From the NCBI GenBank assembly GCA_027029065.1, contig JALVGO010000002.1:1-6483 (forward strand): a DNA stretch of 6,483 bases. The letters run 5' to 3'. Shown here piece by piece: positions 1-5,516 of this stretch (its first letter is position 1; every line of letters starts with the position of its first letter). The notes under the pieces are model-generated. The model did no database searches. It had not been told where the DNA came from and saw only the letters and a list, made by a program, of their open reading frames with translations. A program made the translations under genes and the position numbers. The DNA is from Sulfurovum sp. (lineage in GTDB: Bacteria > Campylobacterota > Campylobacteria > Campylobacterales > Sulfurovaceae).

Positions 1-247
1 GCGCCTCTTCGAAGCGGGTGCTGTCGATCGTCTCGTTCTCTACATCCCGTCTGCCAAGCAGGGAGCGTTTGACCAGCATCTGGGCACCGTTGCCTACCCA
101 GTGGTGCACCGTATCGAGATCATATTGCGGCAATCCCATCTCCTCCAGCATTGCATTGACCGCATAGGTCAGATCGGGTGCCGAGTCTATCAGTGTACCG
201 TCAAGGTCAAAAAAGATCGCTTTTTTATCTGTCAGTTTCAAAGGCAT
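1..247 (-). CDS. gph: HAD-family phosphatase, Gph-like (phosphoglycolate phosphatase), C-terminus cut by window edge
   Basis: The first 82 residues are present, reading from an ATG at 247-245 and running off the left edge. The start shows the HAD motif I FFDLDGTLIDS at about residues 12-22, with Asp14 as the expected nucleophile and Asp16 as the acid/base. It is followed by APDL and, in the cap region, WVGNGAQMLVKRSL, which is typical of Gph/PGP proteins. Members of this family dephosphorylate 2-phosphoglycolate in the cytoplasm, but many relatives act on other small phosphates, so the substrate is inferred. HAD motifs II to IV lie outside the window. There is no clear Shine-Dalgarno sequence before the ATG, and the predicted 5' leader is only about a dozen bases. 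It follows the 87-residue gene on the same strand but has its own promoter at 266-293. The family is certain; the exact enzyme is likely. Confidence 0.88.
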   Translation of the reverse strand, partial: MPLKLTDKKAIFFDLDGTLIDSAPDLTYAVNAMLEEMGLPQYDLDTVHHWVGNGAQMLVKRSLLGRRDVENETIDSTRFEEA

Positions 248-265
248 ATCCGTTTTTTGTCTGCG

Positions 266-293
266 ATTATACAGATTTTATGGAAAAAGTCAA
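266..293 (-). promoter_or_regulatory. sigma70-type promoter for gph
   Basis: On the minus strand there is a -35 TTGACT at 293-288, a 16-base spacer at 287-272 and a perfect -10 TATAAT at 271-266, with a TG directly before the -10. Transcription would begin near 259, leaving a leader of about 12 bases before the gph ATG at 247. The -35 begins one base after the stop codon of the preceding gene. The match is seen directly; activity is inferred. Confidence 0.8.
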
Positions 294-294
294 T

Positions 295-558
295 CTAAAT
301 ATTGTACATCGCTTGTTTGATGCGTTCCTGGTTGAGTTTTTTGACCAGTTTGGTTTGCAGTGCGCTGTAGCGTTCCTCATCGAGATTGAGTTTTGCTTTC
401 AGTGCTTCAAGGTCACTCTGATCTGCCCATGCGTTGAGGAGTTTGAACTCTTTTTTGGTCAGTTTGACTTTGAGTACCTCTCTGAGTTCCTCCTCCTCTT
501 TGAGTGGGCGTACCAGTTTGTTGATATGTTTTTGAACTTCTTCTTGCAGTGTTGTCAC
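295..558 (-). CDS. Small conserved-looking hypothetical protein, 87 residues, helical and charged
   Basis: I do not recognise a named family. The protein starts at a GTG (558-556) and ends with TAG (297-295). It is almost entirely charged and helix-forming, with no Cys, no signal peptide and no membrane segment, so it should be a soluble cytoplasmic protein. Residues 1-30 are Glu/Lys-rich. The second half, from LTKKEFKLLNAWADQ to the LDEERYSALQTKLVKK stretch, reads like a string of short helices and could pass for a helix-turn-helix, but I cannot claim DNA binding. The GTG start is supported by AAGGAT at 568-563, about five bases upstream, overlapping the plsC stop. The gap to plsC is 8 bases, so it is very likely cotranscribed and translationally coupled with plsC. 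Good codon structure and tight packing argue that it is real. Confidence 0.8.
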   Translation of the reverse strand: MTTLQEEVQKHINKLVRPLKEEEELREVLKVKLTKKEFKLLNAWADQSDLEALKAKLNLDEERYSALQTKLVKKLNQERIKQAMYNI

Positions 559-562
559 AATG

Positions 563-568
563 ATCCTT
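563..568 (-). promoter_or_regulatory. Ribosome binding site for the 87-residue gene, overlapping the plsC stop codon
   Basis: The minus strand reads TAAGGAT followed by five bases and then GTG. The plsC stop TAA (569-567) shares its last two bases with the Shine-Dalgarno AAGGAT. This supports GTG at 558 as the start and suggests that ribosomes terminating on plsC help initiate the next gene. Confidence 0.65.
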
Positions 569-1277
569 ATCTTTCTCTCTGTTCTTTTTCGTAAATAGTG
601 TCTATCTCTTTTTGCATGGTTTCATGCAGGGTATCGAACCAGTCATCTGGGGCATTGGCAACATCGATGGTTGGCAGGAATTTGTAGTGTACTGTTCCAC
701 TGTGCCCGGTGCGGTCGTGTTCGTTGAGTACCCATTTGCTTCCTGTAATGACTACCGGCTGCACTTTGAGAGCGAGCTTTTTGGCGATCATGTTTGCTCC
801 CTGTTTGAAAGGCAGCAGTTTCTGTCCTTTGGCACGTGTGCCCTCAGGAAAGATCGCCACGGCACGGCGTTTTGCTTCCAGCGCCTCTTTGACATCTTTC
901 ATCAGCTTGACAAGTCCGGCTCTAGAACTTCTGTCTAGAGAGATCATTTCGCCTTTTTCAAGCAGATGCCCAAACCAGACGGCATCGAAGAGCTCTTTTT
1001 TGGCTACCCAGCACAGATGGTTGGTCTGGAGTGCTTCCATACCGATAATATCGACAATGCCCTGATGGTTCATGAGAAACATATCGGCTTCTGGATCCAT
1101 TTCTCCCTCCTGAACCGCTTTGCTGCCCATCAGAAAGAGGTTGAGTCTGTTAAGGGTATGTATAATTATCCCTTTGTGCTGTGGAAAGAAGTAAATAGCA
1201 GGGATCATCAGTGCCCCGACAACAAAGGAGATGACCGCTGCACCCCAGTAAAATCTAATTTTTGCAAAGATCTTCAT
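567..1277 (-). CDS. plsC: 1-acyl-sn-glycerol-3-phosphate acyltransferase (PlsC, AGPAT family)
   Basis: PlsC transfers an acyl chain to lysophosphatidic acid to give phosphatidic acid, the precursor of membrane phospholipids, at the inner membrane. The 236 residues fit the family length. A hydrophobic segment at about residues 10-31 should anchor the N-terminus. The four acyltransferase blocks are present in order: NHQGIVD at 70-76 (catalytic His71 and Asp76 of HX4D), GEMISLDR at 109-116, FPEGTR at 143-148 (glycerol-phosphate binding), and VQPVVITG at 172-179. The ATG at 1277 lies inside the end of the upstream membrane-protein gene, giving a 23-base overlap, with AGGA about ten bases upstream. 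It is in the apparent ctpA-pur operon. From memory, C. jejuni Cj0516 (plsC) occupies the equivalent place after purQ and a periplasmic protein. The acyl donor, acyl-ACP or acyl-CoA, cannot be read from the sequence. Confidence 0.94.
   Translation of the reverse strand: MKIFAKIRFYWGAAVISFVVGALMIPAIYFFPQHKGIIIHTLNRLNLFLMGSKAVQEGEMDPEADMFLMNHQGIVDIIGMEALQTNHLCWVAKKELFDAVWFGHLLEKGEMISLDRSSRAGLVKLMKDVKEALEAKRRAVAIFPEGTRAKGQKLLPFKQGANMIAKKLALKVQPVVITGSKWVLNEHDRTGHSGTVHYKFLPTIDVANAPDDWFDTLHETMQKEIDTIYEKEQRER
920..940. repeat. Perfect 7-bp inverted repeat inside plsC
   Basis: CTCTAGA at 920-926 and TCTAGAG at 934-940 are exact reverse complements around a 7-base loop. The repeat falls in the codons for LDRSSRAG, the end of acyltransferase block II. 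It could form a small hairpin in the mRNA, but no T-run follows on either strand, so it is not a terminator. It may be a by-product of codon choice. Confidence 0.5.
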
Positions 1278-2298
1278 CTTTTACCCATCCTATAATGCCG
1301 TTTTTGTACTCTATTTTGTTAAATTCGTTGCGTCTGTTCAGCAGGGAAGTTTCACTCTTTTCTGCCAGCCGTGTACTGATACCGCTTGTCTCTGTAGGCA
1401 AGATGTACAGCGGTGCCCCCTGTTTGACACATATCTTTTTGTGTGGAATATAAAAAGTCAAAAGCGTGATCAGCGAAACAACACCCAGCACAAGATAGAA
1501 AAAATCTCTATGCAGCAGGAACATCAGAAAGAAGAAACCGACCAGTGCCATAAAGGTATATTTCTTCAGCTTGTCGAAGCTGTCCCCTTTGGGGTTGAGA
1601 TCTGACTGTGTTGTTACCGCTGTATCGATCAGTTCGATCGGCAGTGCAAAAGGGATGAACTGCTCTTTGATCGTATTGAAGTAGGTGAACTTCAGTGACT
1701 TTTGTGTCTCAGGGATCACAAGGTAAAACTCGGCAGTCGTTTTCGCCCCTTTGCGTTTGAGTGATTCGACACCGTACTCAGAAACATTGGGCAGATACAT
1801 ATCTTCAAGATTCGCCTCATAGGCTTCAAGTGAGAGGGTAGCAAGGTAGTTGTTGCCGTCGTAGTGGGAGACCTGTGTATTTTTTACTTTCATATCCGCA
1901 GCGAGGACACCGCAAAAGTCTTTTGGTGCCTGAAGCTGTTTAACTGGAATCCTCTGTGCATCGAGGATTGTAAAATGGTCATTGTCATTGATGAAGATTC
2001 TTGGGGTAACCACTTCTCCTTCTTCCGGCGCTTTGAAGTAGAAGGTGTAGAAGTTGTCATTGCCGTTTCGTATAATAAGCGGCTTTTTAGAAACCGGTGC
2101 TGTTCCGGTCTTGATATCAAACCGGTAAAGGGGTTTGTTCTTTTGGGTACGTGTATCTACAATTGTAATAGGAAAAAGCTGCTTTTGGTAGACTTTTTTG
2201 GGGACATAGCTGTACTTGAATCCGCCTTCGGCATGGAGTAATGATGTTGCAAACAGCAGAAGACTCCAGAAGAGCGTGAAGGCACGAAGAGGGGACAT
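1255..2298 (-). CDS. Uncharacterised secreted/membrane protein with two membrane segments and a C-terminal SH3-like domain
   Basis: I do not recognise a named family. The 347-residue protein begins with a signal peptide (hydrophobic residues 8-22, likely cleavage after LLHA at 23). Residues 24-240 are a predicted periplasmic, beta-rich region. Two adjacent membrane segments follow at about 247-263 and 266-285. The C-terminus, about 289-345, looks like a bacterial SH3 fold, with GAPLYILP and the typical late GIIGWVKDEDL motif. Cysteines at 129, 290 and 345 may matter if the tail is exported. If the signal peptide is cleaved, two further crossings would put both the N-terminal and SH3-like parts in the periplasm. 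The layout recalls BatD-like proteins, but I see no sequence signature that proves this. The start ATG overlaps the purQ stop by one base (TGATG), with GAGG four bases upstream, so it is coupled to purQ. It overlaps plsC by 23 bases. From memory, C. jejuni Cj0515 (putative periplasmic protein) sits in the same place. Confidence 0.85.
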   Translation of the reverse strand: MSPLRAFTLFWSLLLFATSLLHAEGGFKYSYVPKKVYQKQLFPITIVDTRTQKNKPLYRFDIKTGTAPVSKKPLIIRNGNDNFYTFYFKAPEEGEVVTPRIFINDNDHFTILDAQRIPVKQLQAPKDFCGVLAADMKVKNTQVSHYDGNNYLATLSLEAYEANLEDMYLPNVSEYGVESLKRKGAKTTAEFYLVIPETQKSLKFTYFNTIKEQFIPFALPIELIDTAVTTQSDLNPKGDSFDKLKKYTFMALVGFFFLMFLLHRDFFYLVLGVVSLITLLTFYIPHKKICVKQGAPLYILPTETSGISTRLAEKSETSLLNRRNEFNKIEYKNGIIGWVKDEDLCKN

Positions 2299-2969
2299 CA
2301 GGCCTCAAAACCTTTCAGCATCCTAATGCCGTCTTCACTTCCCAGGATCGCTTCAAGTGCTCGCTCAGGGTGCGGCATAAGTCCAAAGACATTTTTTGTT
2401 TCGTTGCAGATACCGGCAATGGAGGTTACCGATCCGTTCACGACAACACGGTTGCCTGCTTCATCACAGTAGCGAAGAAGTACCTGTCCGTTGGCTTCAA
2501 GCTTCTCAAGCCCCTCATCGTCAATGTAGTAGTTTCCGTCTGCATGGGCAATAGGGATGTTGAGCACTTCGCCTTTCTCACACTTGTTCAAAAAGGCGTT
2601 GTCATTGTTCTCTACACGGAGTGTCTGGTGTTTGGAGATGAAGTGCAGGTTATTGTTGCGCTTGAGTGCACCGGGCAGCAGACCCGCTTCAGTCAGGATC
2701 TGAAAACCGTTACAGATACCAAGTACTTTACCGCCGTTTTGGGCATATGCGCCAACTGCTTTCATGACAGGAGAGAAACGTGCAATGGAGCCTGAACGCA
2801 GGTAGTCTCCGTAGGAGAAACCGCCGGGTACGACAACAAGGTCGATGTTCTCAGGCAGGGTATCGTTCTCATGCCACACCAGTTCAGTCGTGTGTCCAAG
2901 TTTTTCGAACGCATACTGCGTATCGAACTCACAGTTGGTTCCGGGAAATCGTAATACTGCTACTTTCAT
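2298..2969 (-). CDS. purQ: Phosphoribosylformylglycinamidine synthase subunit I, glutaminase (PurQ)
   Basis: PurQ releases ammonia from glutamine for PurL to convert FGAR to FGAM, the fourth step of purine synthesis, in the cytoplasm. The 223-residue length is typical. The class I glutamine amidotransferase triad is visible: Cys86 in GICNGFQ (84-90), His200 and Glu202 in MPHPER (198-203). The N-terminal VLRFPGTNCE (5-14) and VVPGGFSYGDYLRSG (46-60) are PurQ signatures. The ATG at 2969-2967 is one base after the purS stop (TAAGATG), and the TGA overlaps the next ATG, so purS, purQ and the membrane protein are tightly coupled. A stand-alone PurQ with PurS implies a short PurL encoded elsewhere. 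No upstream Shine-Dalgarno is strong, consistent with coupling. Confidence 0.97.
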   Translation of the reverse strand: MKVAVLRFPGTNCEFDTQYAFEKLGHTTELVWHENDTLPENIDLVVVPGGFSYGDYLRSGSIARFSPVMKAVGAYAQNGGKVLGICNGFQILTEAGLLPGALKRNNNLHFISKHQTLRVENNDNAFLNKCEKGEVLNIPIAHADGNYYIDDEGLEKLEANGQVLLRYCDEAGNRVVVNGSVTSIAGICNETKNVFGLMPHPERALEAILGSEDGIRMLKGFEA

Positions 2970-2970
2970 C

Positions 2971-3210
2971 TTACTTGATCTCTATGGTATAGTCTTCAAT
3001 CACCGTGTTGGCAAGCAGTGTCTCACACATCTCTTTGACTTCCGCTTCAGCTTTTGCTTTGTCGTCAGTCTCGAGCTGAAGTACGATCTGCTTTCCGATA
3101 CGTACATCCTTTACGCCTTCAAAGCCAAGTGAGTCGAGTGCATGGTGTGCCGCTTTTCCCTGTGGGTCAAGTACGCCTTCTTTCAAAAATACGTTTACGA
3201 TCGCTGTCAT
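2971..3210 (-). CDS. purS: Phosphoribosylformylglycinamidine synthase subunit PurS
   Basis: PurS is the small structural subunit that bridges PurQ and short PurL in the three-part FGAM synthase complex of many bacteria. The 79 residues match the usual 80 or so. The start, TAIVNVFLKEGVLDPQGKA, is the family hallmark (beta strand, then the LDPQG turn). It is followed by HHALDSLGFEGVKDVRIGKQI at about 22-42 and the closing acidic helix and strand ending VIEDYTIEI. The ATG at 3210 lies 12 bases after the purC stop, with AAGGGA a few bases upstream. Only one base separates it from purQ. It has no catalytic residues of its own. Identification is firm from sequence and from the purC-purS-purQ context. 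Confidence 0.96.
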   Translation of the reverse strand: MTAIVNVFLKEGVLDPQGKAAHHALDSLGFEGVKDVRIGKQIVLQLETDDKAKAEAEVKEMCETLLANTVIEDYTIEIK

Positions 3211-3222
3211 GTTTTCCCTTTG

Positions 3223-3942
3223 TTAGTTGTTTGTTCCAAGAATTCGGTTGAGTACCTCTTCGTACGCCACTTTCAGTCCGCCAAGACCCTTTCTGAAACG
3301 GTCTTTGTCCATACTCTCGCCGCTCTCGGAGTCCCAGAGTCTGAAGTTGTCCGGACTCAGTTCATCAATGAGGATGATATTGCCGTCCACGTCACGTCCA
3401 AACTCCAGTTTGAAGTCCACCAGTGTCAATCCGCGCTGGGCGTAAAATGCCTTGAGCAGGTCATTGATGCGTCTTGCCATGTAGCGGATGTACTCCAGTT
3501 CAGAGGTATCTTTGACCAGTTCGAGAATGAGACAGTGCTGGTCGTTAAGCTTCGGGTCGCCCAGTTCGTCGTTTTTGTAGTCGAACTCTACCAGTGTAAA
3601 GGGAAGCACTTTACCGTCTTCGATGCCAAGATTACGGCTAAGACTCCCCGTCGCGATGTTGCGCACGATCACCTCGATGAGGATAACATCTGCTTTTTTG
3701 TGGAGCATGTGGTTGTCGTCGAGCATCTCTACAAAGTGGGTAGGGATACCTTTGTTGTTAAGGTATTTGAAAAGTTCTGTAGAGATCTTGTTGTTCAGTG
3801 CCCCTTTGCCCGCTTCGCTGGACTTCTTTTCGCCATTGAAGGCTGTGAGGTCATCCTTGAACTCGGAGATGTAGAGTTTTTCGTCCTCTGTACTCCATAT
3901 CTTTTTGGCTTTGCCTTCGTAAACCAGTGCCTTTTTTTCCAT
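3223..3942 (-). CDS. purC: SAICAR synthetase (PurC)
   Basis: PurC joins CAIR and aspartate with ATP to give SAICAR, the eighth step of purine synthesis, in the cytoplasm. The 239 residues fit the stand-alone bacterial form. Visible signatures are YEGKAKKIW at 8-16 (nucleotide-binding strand-turn), [11 protein letters not shown] at 30-40, VRNIATGSL at 93-101, LVDFKLEFG at 174-182 and [12 protein letters not shown] at 193-204 (SAICAR synthetase signature 2). The ATG at 3942-3940 is five bases after the ctpA stop. Its likely Shine-Dalgarno, within GAAAGGAAAG, lies in the last codons of ctpA at a rather long distance of about eleven bases. This suggests dependence on read-through from ctpA. No purine riboswitch or separate promoter is visible before it. 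Confidence 0.97.
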   Translation of the reverse strand: MEKKALVYEGKAKKIWSTEDEKLYISEFKDDLTAFNGEKKSSEAGKGALNNKISTELFKYLNNKGIPTHFVEMLDDNHMLHKKADVILIEVIVRNIATGSLSRNLGIEDGKVLPFTLVEFDYKNDELGDPKLNDQHCLILELVKDTSELEYIRYMARRINDLLKAFYAQRGLTLVDFKLEFGRDVDGNIILIDELSPDNFRLWDSESGESMDKDRFRKGLGGLKVAYEEVLNRILGTNN

Positions 3943-3947
3943 GCTGA

Positions 3948-5300
3948 TTACTTTCCTTTCTGTGTAATGATGAGTGCTTTAATGATATCTACGGCACTTT
4001 TAAGCTGTGCATCGTTGTAGAGCATCTTTTCGCTAATAAGTTTCTTGTCTGCTTTGCTTGCATTGTCGTCAGCTTTGACAGTACTGTCGTCTTTTGCAGC
4101 TTTGGTCGTATTGCCGTCTACTTTGGCAAGTTCTACCTCAAGGTGTTTTTTCAGATCACGCTCTTTAAGCAGTATCGGATCATCGGTGTAGTCTATTTTC
4201 CCCGGGTGGACAATAATATCCGGTGTAACACCTTTGTTCTGAATGGTTCTGCCGCTTGGGAGATAGTAGCGTGCTACAGTAAGTTTAAGCGCCTCATCTT
4301 TCCCGACAGGCAGTACGATCTGTACCGATCCCTTTCCAAAGGTCTTTTCTCCGACAGTGACAGAACGGTTGAAGTCCTGCAGTGCACCTGAGACAATTTC
4401 ACTCGCGCTGGCACTTCCGCCGTTGACAAGCACCACAAGCGGTGTTTTGGTATTGGTTCCCTCTTTGTGAGCCTTGTATTCGACATTTTCGTATTTGTTC
4501 TTCCCTTTTTGGGAGACGATCACACCATCTTCGACAAACATATCGACAAGTCCGGTTGCCTGGTCGAGCAGACCGCCCGGATTGTTTCTCAGGTCAAAAA
4601 TGATCCCTTTGGTGTTGTTGTGGTCAGCAATCGCTTTTTTGACACTCTCGACCACTTTTTGGTCAAATGAGGCAATGTGCAGATAGAGTACATCATCCAT
4701 CCCCTCTATCTTTTTGGGGTAGACAGAGTCGATCTTGATAATATCTCTGGTGATCTTGATCTTAAGCGGTTTGGGCTCTTTTTTTCGGACAATGGTCAGT
4801 ACGATGTCTGTTCCGGGTTTGCCGCGCATCAGTTTGACAGCCTCGTCAATGTTCATACCGATGGTCGCTTTGTCATCGATCTTGAGGATGATATCGCCGG
4901 CTTTGACGCCCGCTTTCATGGCAGGTGTCCCTTCAAGCGGAGCGATGACGGTCAGCGCTCCCTCTTTCATCCCGACAGAAATCCCCAGACCGCCAAACTC
5001 ACCTTTGGTCTGTACGGTGAGGTCTTTGTAGGATTTTTTGTCCATATAGGTGGAGTGGGCATCAAGATTGGTCATCAGCCCTTTGAGTGCTTTGTCGATG
5101 AGTGTAGTGGTATTGACATCATCAACATACTGCTGTTCGATCACATTGAGAATCTGGGTGAACTTGATGTACGCTTCGAGTTTCTCTTTGGCAGTTGACT
5201 CTTTTGTCTCCTGCGCCTGAGCGAAAGAACCGAAAAGATAAGCGGCTGTCAGGGTAGAGAGAAGCCCAGCTGCGATGATTTTTCTGCTTTTTTGTATCAT
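3948..5300 (-). CDS. ctpA: Carboxy-terminal processing protease, S41A family (CtpA)
   Basis: CtpA-type proteases act outside the inner membrane, cutting substrates near the C-terminus with a Ser-Lys dyad. Residues 1-29 form a signal peptide or membrane anchor (basic start, hydrophobic 9-28, possible cleavage after AQA). Residues 40-95 are the N-terminal helical part, with the family motif LDAHSTYM at 79-86. A PDZ domain covers about 100-183, starting at [11 protein letters not shown]. The protease core has [10 protein letters not shown] at 236-245 and [10 protein letters not shown] at 293-302. Ser298 and Lys323 are exactly 25 residues apart, as in known members, with Gln327 and Asp309 also in expected places. 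Residues 391-421 are a Lys/Asp/Ala/Thr-rich low-complexity linker before a final helix. The ATG at 5300 has a GGAG about twelve bases upstream. It is the first gene of the apparent pur-plsC unit and divergent from clpB. Confidence 0.95.
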   Translation of the reverse strand: MIQKSRKIIAAGLLSTLTAAYLFGSFAQAQETKESTAKEKLEAYIKFTQILNVIEQQYVDDVNTTTLIDKALKGLMTNLDAHSTYMDKKSYKDLTVQTKGEFGGLGISVGMKEGALTVIAPLEGTPAMKAGVKAGDIILKIDDKATIGMNIDEAVKLMRGKPGTDIVLTIVRKKEPKPLKIKITRDIIKIDSVYPKKIEGMDDVLYLHIASFDQKVVESVKKAIADHNNTKGIIFDLRNNPGGLLDQATGLVDMFVEDGVIVSQKGKNKYENVEYKAHKEGTNTKTPLVVLVNGGSASASEIVSGALQDFNRSVTVGEKTFGKGSVQIVLPVGKDEALKLTVARYYLPSGRTIQNKGVTPDIIVHPGKIDYTDDPILLKERDLKKHLEVELAKVDGNTTKAAKDDSTVKADDNASKADKKLISEKMLYNDAQLKSAVDIIKALIITQKGK

Positions 5301-5316
5301 AATGATAATGCACTCC
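5295..5316. promoter_or_regulatory. Possible operator (Fur-box-like) at the ctpA start codon
   Basis: TATCATAATGATA at 5295-5307 is an inverted repeat (six bases each side of one) spanning the ctpA ATG. Read from 5298, the plus strand matches 12 of 19 positions of the classical Fur box, including 11 in a row (ATAATGATAAT, 5299-5309), but the third hexamer does not match. The site is AT-rich and partly coding, so chance is a fair explanation. Confidence 0.2.
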
Positions 5317-5368
5317 GTAAATTGGTTTATAATTTTATAGAAATCTCACTAAGAGGTTGCTGTTTAGC

Positions 5369-5378
5369 TACTATAGTA
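5369..5378. repeat. Perfect 10-bp palindrome in the ctpA-clpB intergenic region
   Basis: TACTATAGTA equals its own reverse complement. It lies about 75 bases upstream of the clpB -35 element and overlaps the candidate ctpA -10. It could be a small operator, or simply a TATA-like element readable on both strands. Confidence 0.4.
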
Positions 5379-5400
5379 AGATAGGGTAAACGGCTGTTAA
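5373..5400 (-). promoter_or_regulatory. Candidate promoter for ctpA and the downstream pur-plsC unit
   Basis: On the minus strand, TTAACA (5400-5395, five of six to consensus) is followed by a 16-base spacer and TACTAT (5378-5373, four of six). Transcription would start near 5366, giving a leader of about 65 bases. A competing choice is the AT-rich stretch with TATAAA elements at about 5325-5340, which lacks a -35. Campylobacterota promoters often lack a clear -35, so either is possible. Confidence 0.35.
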
Positions 5401-5423
5401 ATCATCCATTAAAAGAGGATTTA

Positions 5424-5453
5424 GGAAAAAATTAAATAAATTTTGTTAAGAAA
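5424..5453 (+). promoter_or_regulatory. A/T-tract block upstream of the clpB promoter (possible UP element)
   Basis: This stretch has runs of A and T (AAAAAATTAAATAAATTTTG) with almost no G or C, directly upstream of the clpB -35. Such tracts can bind the RNA polymerase alpha C-terminal domain or bend DNA. The role is inferred from position and composition. Confidence 0.35.
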
Positions 5454-5478
5454 CTTGACAATAAGTGACTAAACTTGA
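5451..5478 (+). repeat. 8-bp direct repeat AAACTTGA within the clpB promoter
   Basis: AAACTTGA occurs at 5451-5458 and again at 5471-5478, exactly 20 bases (about two helical turns) apart. The first copy overlaps the -35 and the second the extended -10. The same-face spacing would suit a regulator bound to tandem sites, but it could be chance promoter-like sequence. Confidence 0.45.
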
Positions 5479-5484
5479 TACAAT
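5455..5484 (+). promoter_or_regulatory. sigma70-type extended -10 promoter for clpB
   Basis: A perfect -35 TTGACA (5455-5460), an 18-base spacer and TACAAT (5479-5484, five of six) are visible, with the extended -10 TG at 5476-5477. Transcription would begin near 5491, about 26 bases before the clpB ATG. No CIRCE or HAIR heat-shock operator could be read around it, so control may be by housekeeping transcription or an unrecognised repressor. Confidence 0.82.
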
Positions 5485-5504
5485 ACGTCCAAATACGAAG
5501 AAAG

Positions 5505-5509
5505 AAGGA
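5505..5509 (+). promoter_or_regulatory. Ribosome binding site of clpB
   Basis: AAGGA lies seven bases before the ATG at 5517, a strong and well-placed Shine-Dalgarno that fixes the clpB start. Confidence 0.85.
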
Positions 5510-5516
5510 AACAGCT

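Noticed and set aside
1152..1174. AAGGG...CCCTT inverted repeat with a TATAAT inside plsC
   Set aside because: The stem is only 5 bp with a 13-base loop, it is inside conserved coding sequence, and the TATAAT is on the plus strand with no gene to drive.
3142..4020. Long plus-strand open frame (292 codons) opposite purC
   Set aside because: It lies antisense to the unmistakable purC and the ends of ctpA and purS, has no recognisable motif and has a composition typical of a shadow frame.
5325..5340. TATAATTTTATA near-palindrome upstream of ctpA as an operator
   Set aside because: It is made only of A and T in an AT-rich gap, so it is expected by chance. It is mentioned only as an alternative -10 region.
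5301..5516. Purine riboswitch, CIRCE or HAIR element, or small RNA in the intergenic region
   Set aside because: I searched by eye for the TTAGCACTC/GAGTGCTAA and CTTGAGT/ACTCAAG repeats and for a stable multi-stem aptamer followed by a T-run, and found none.
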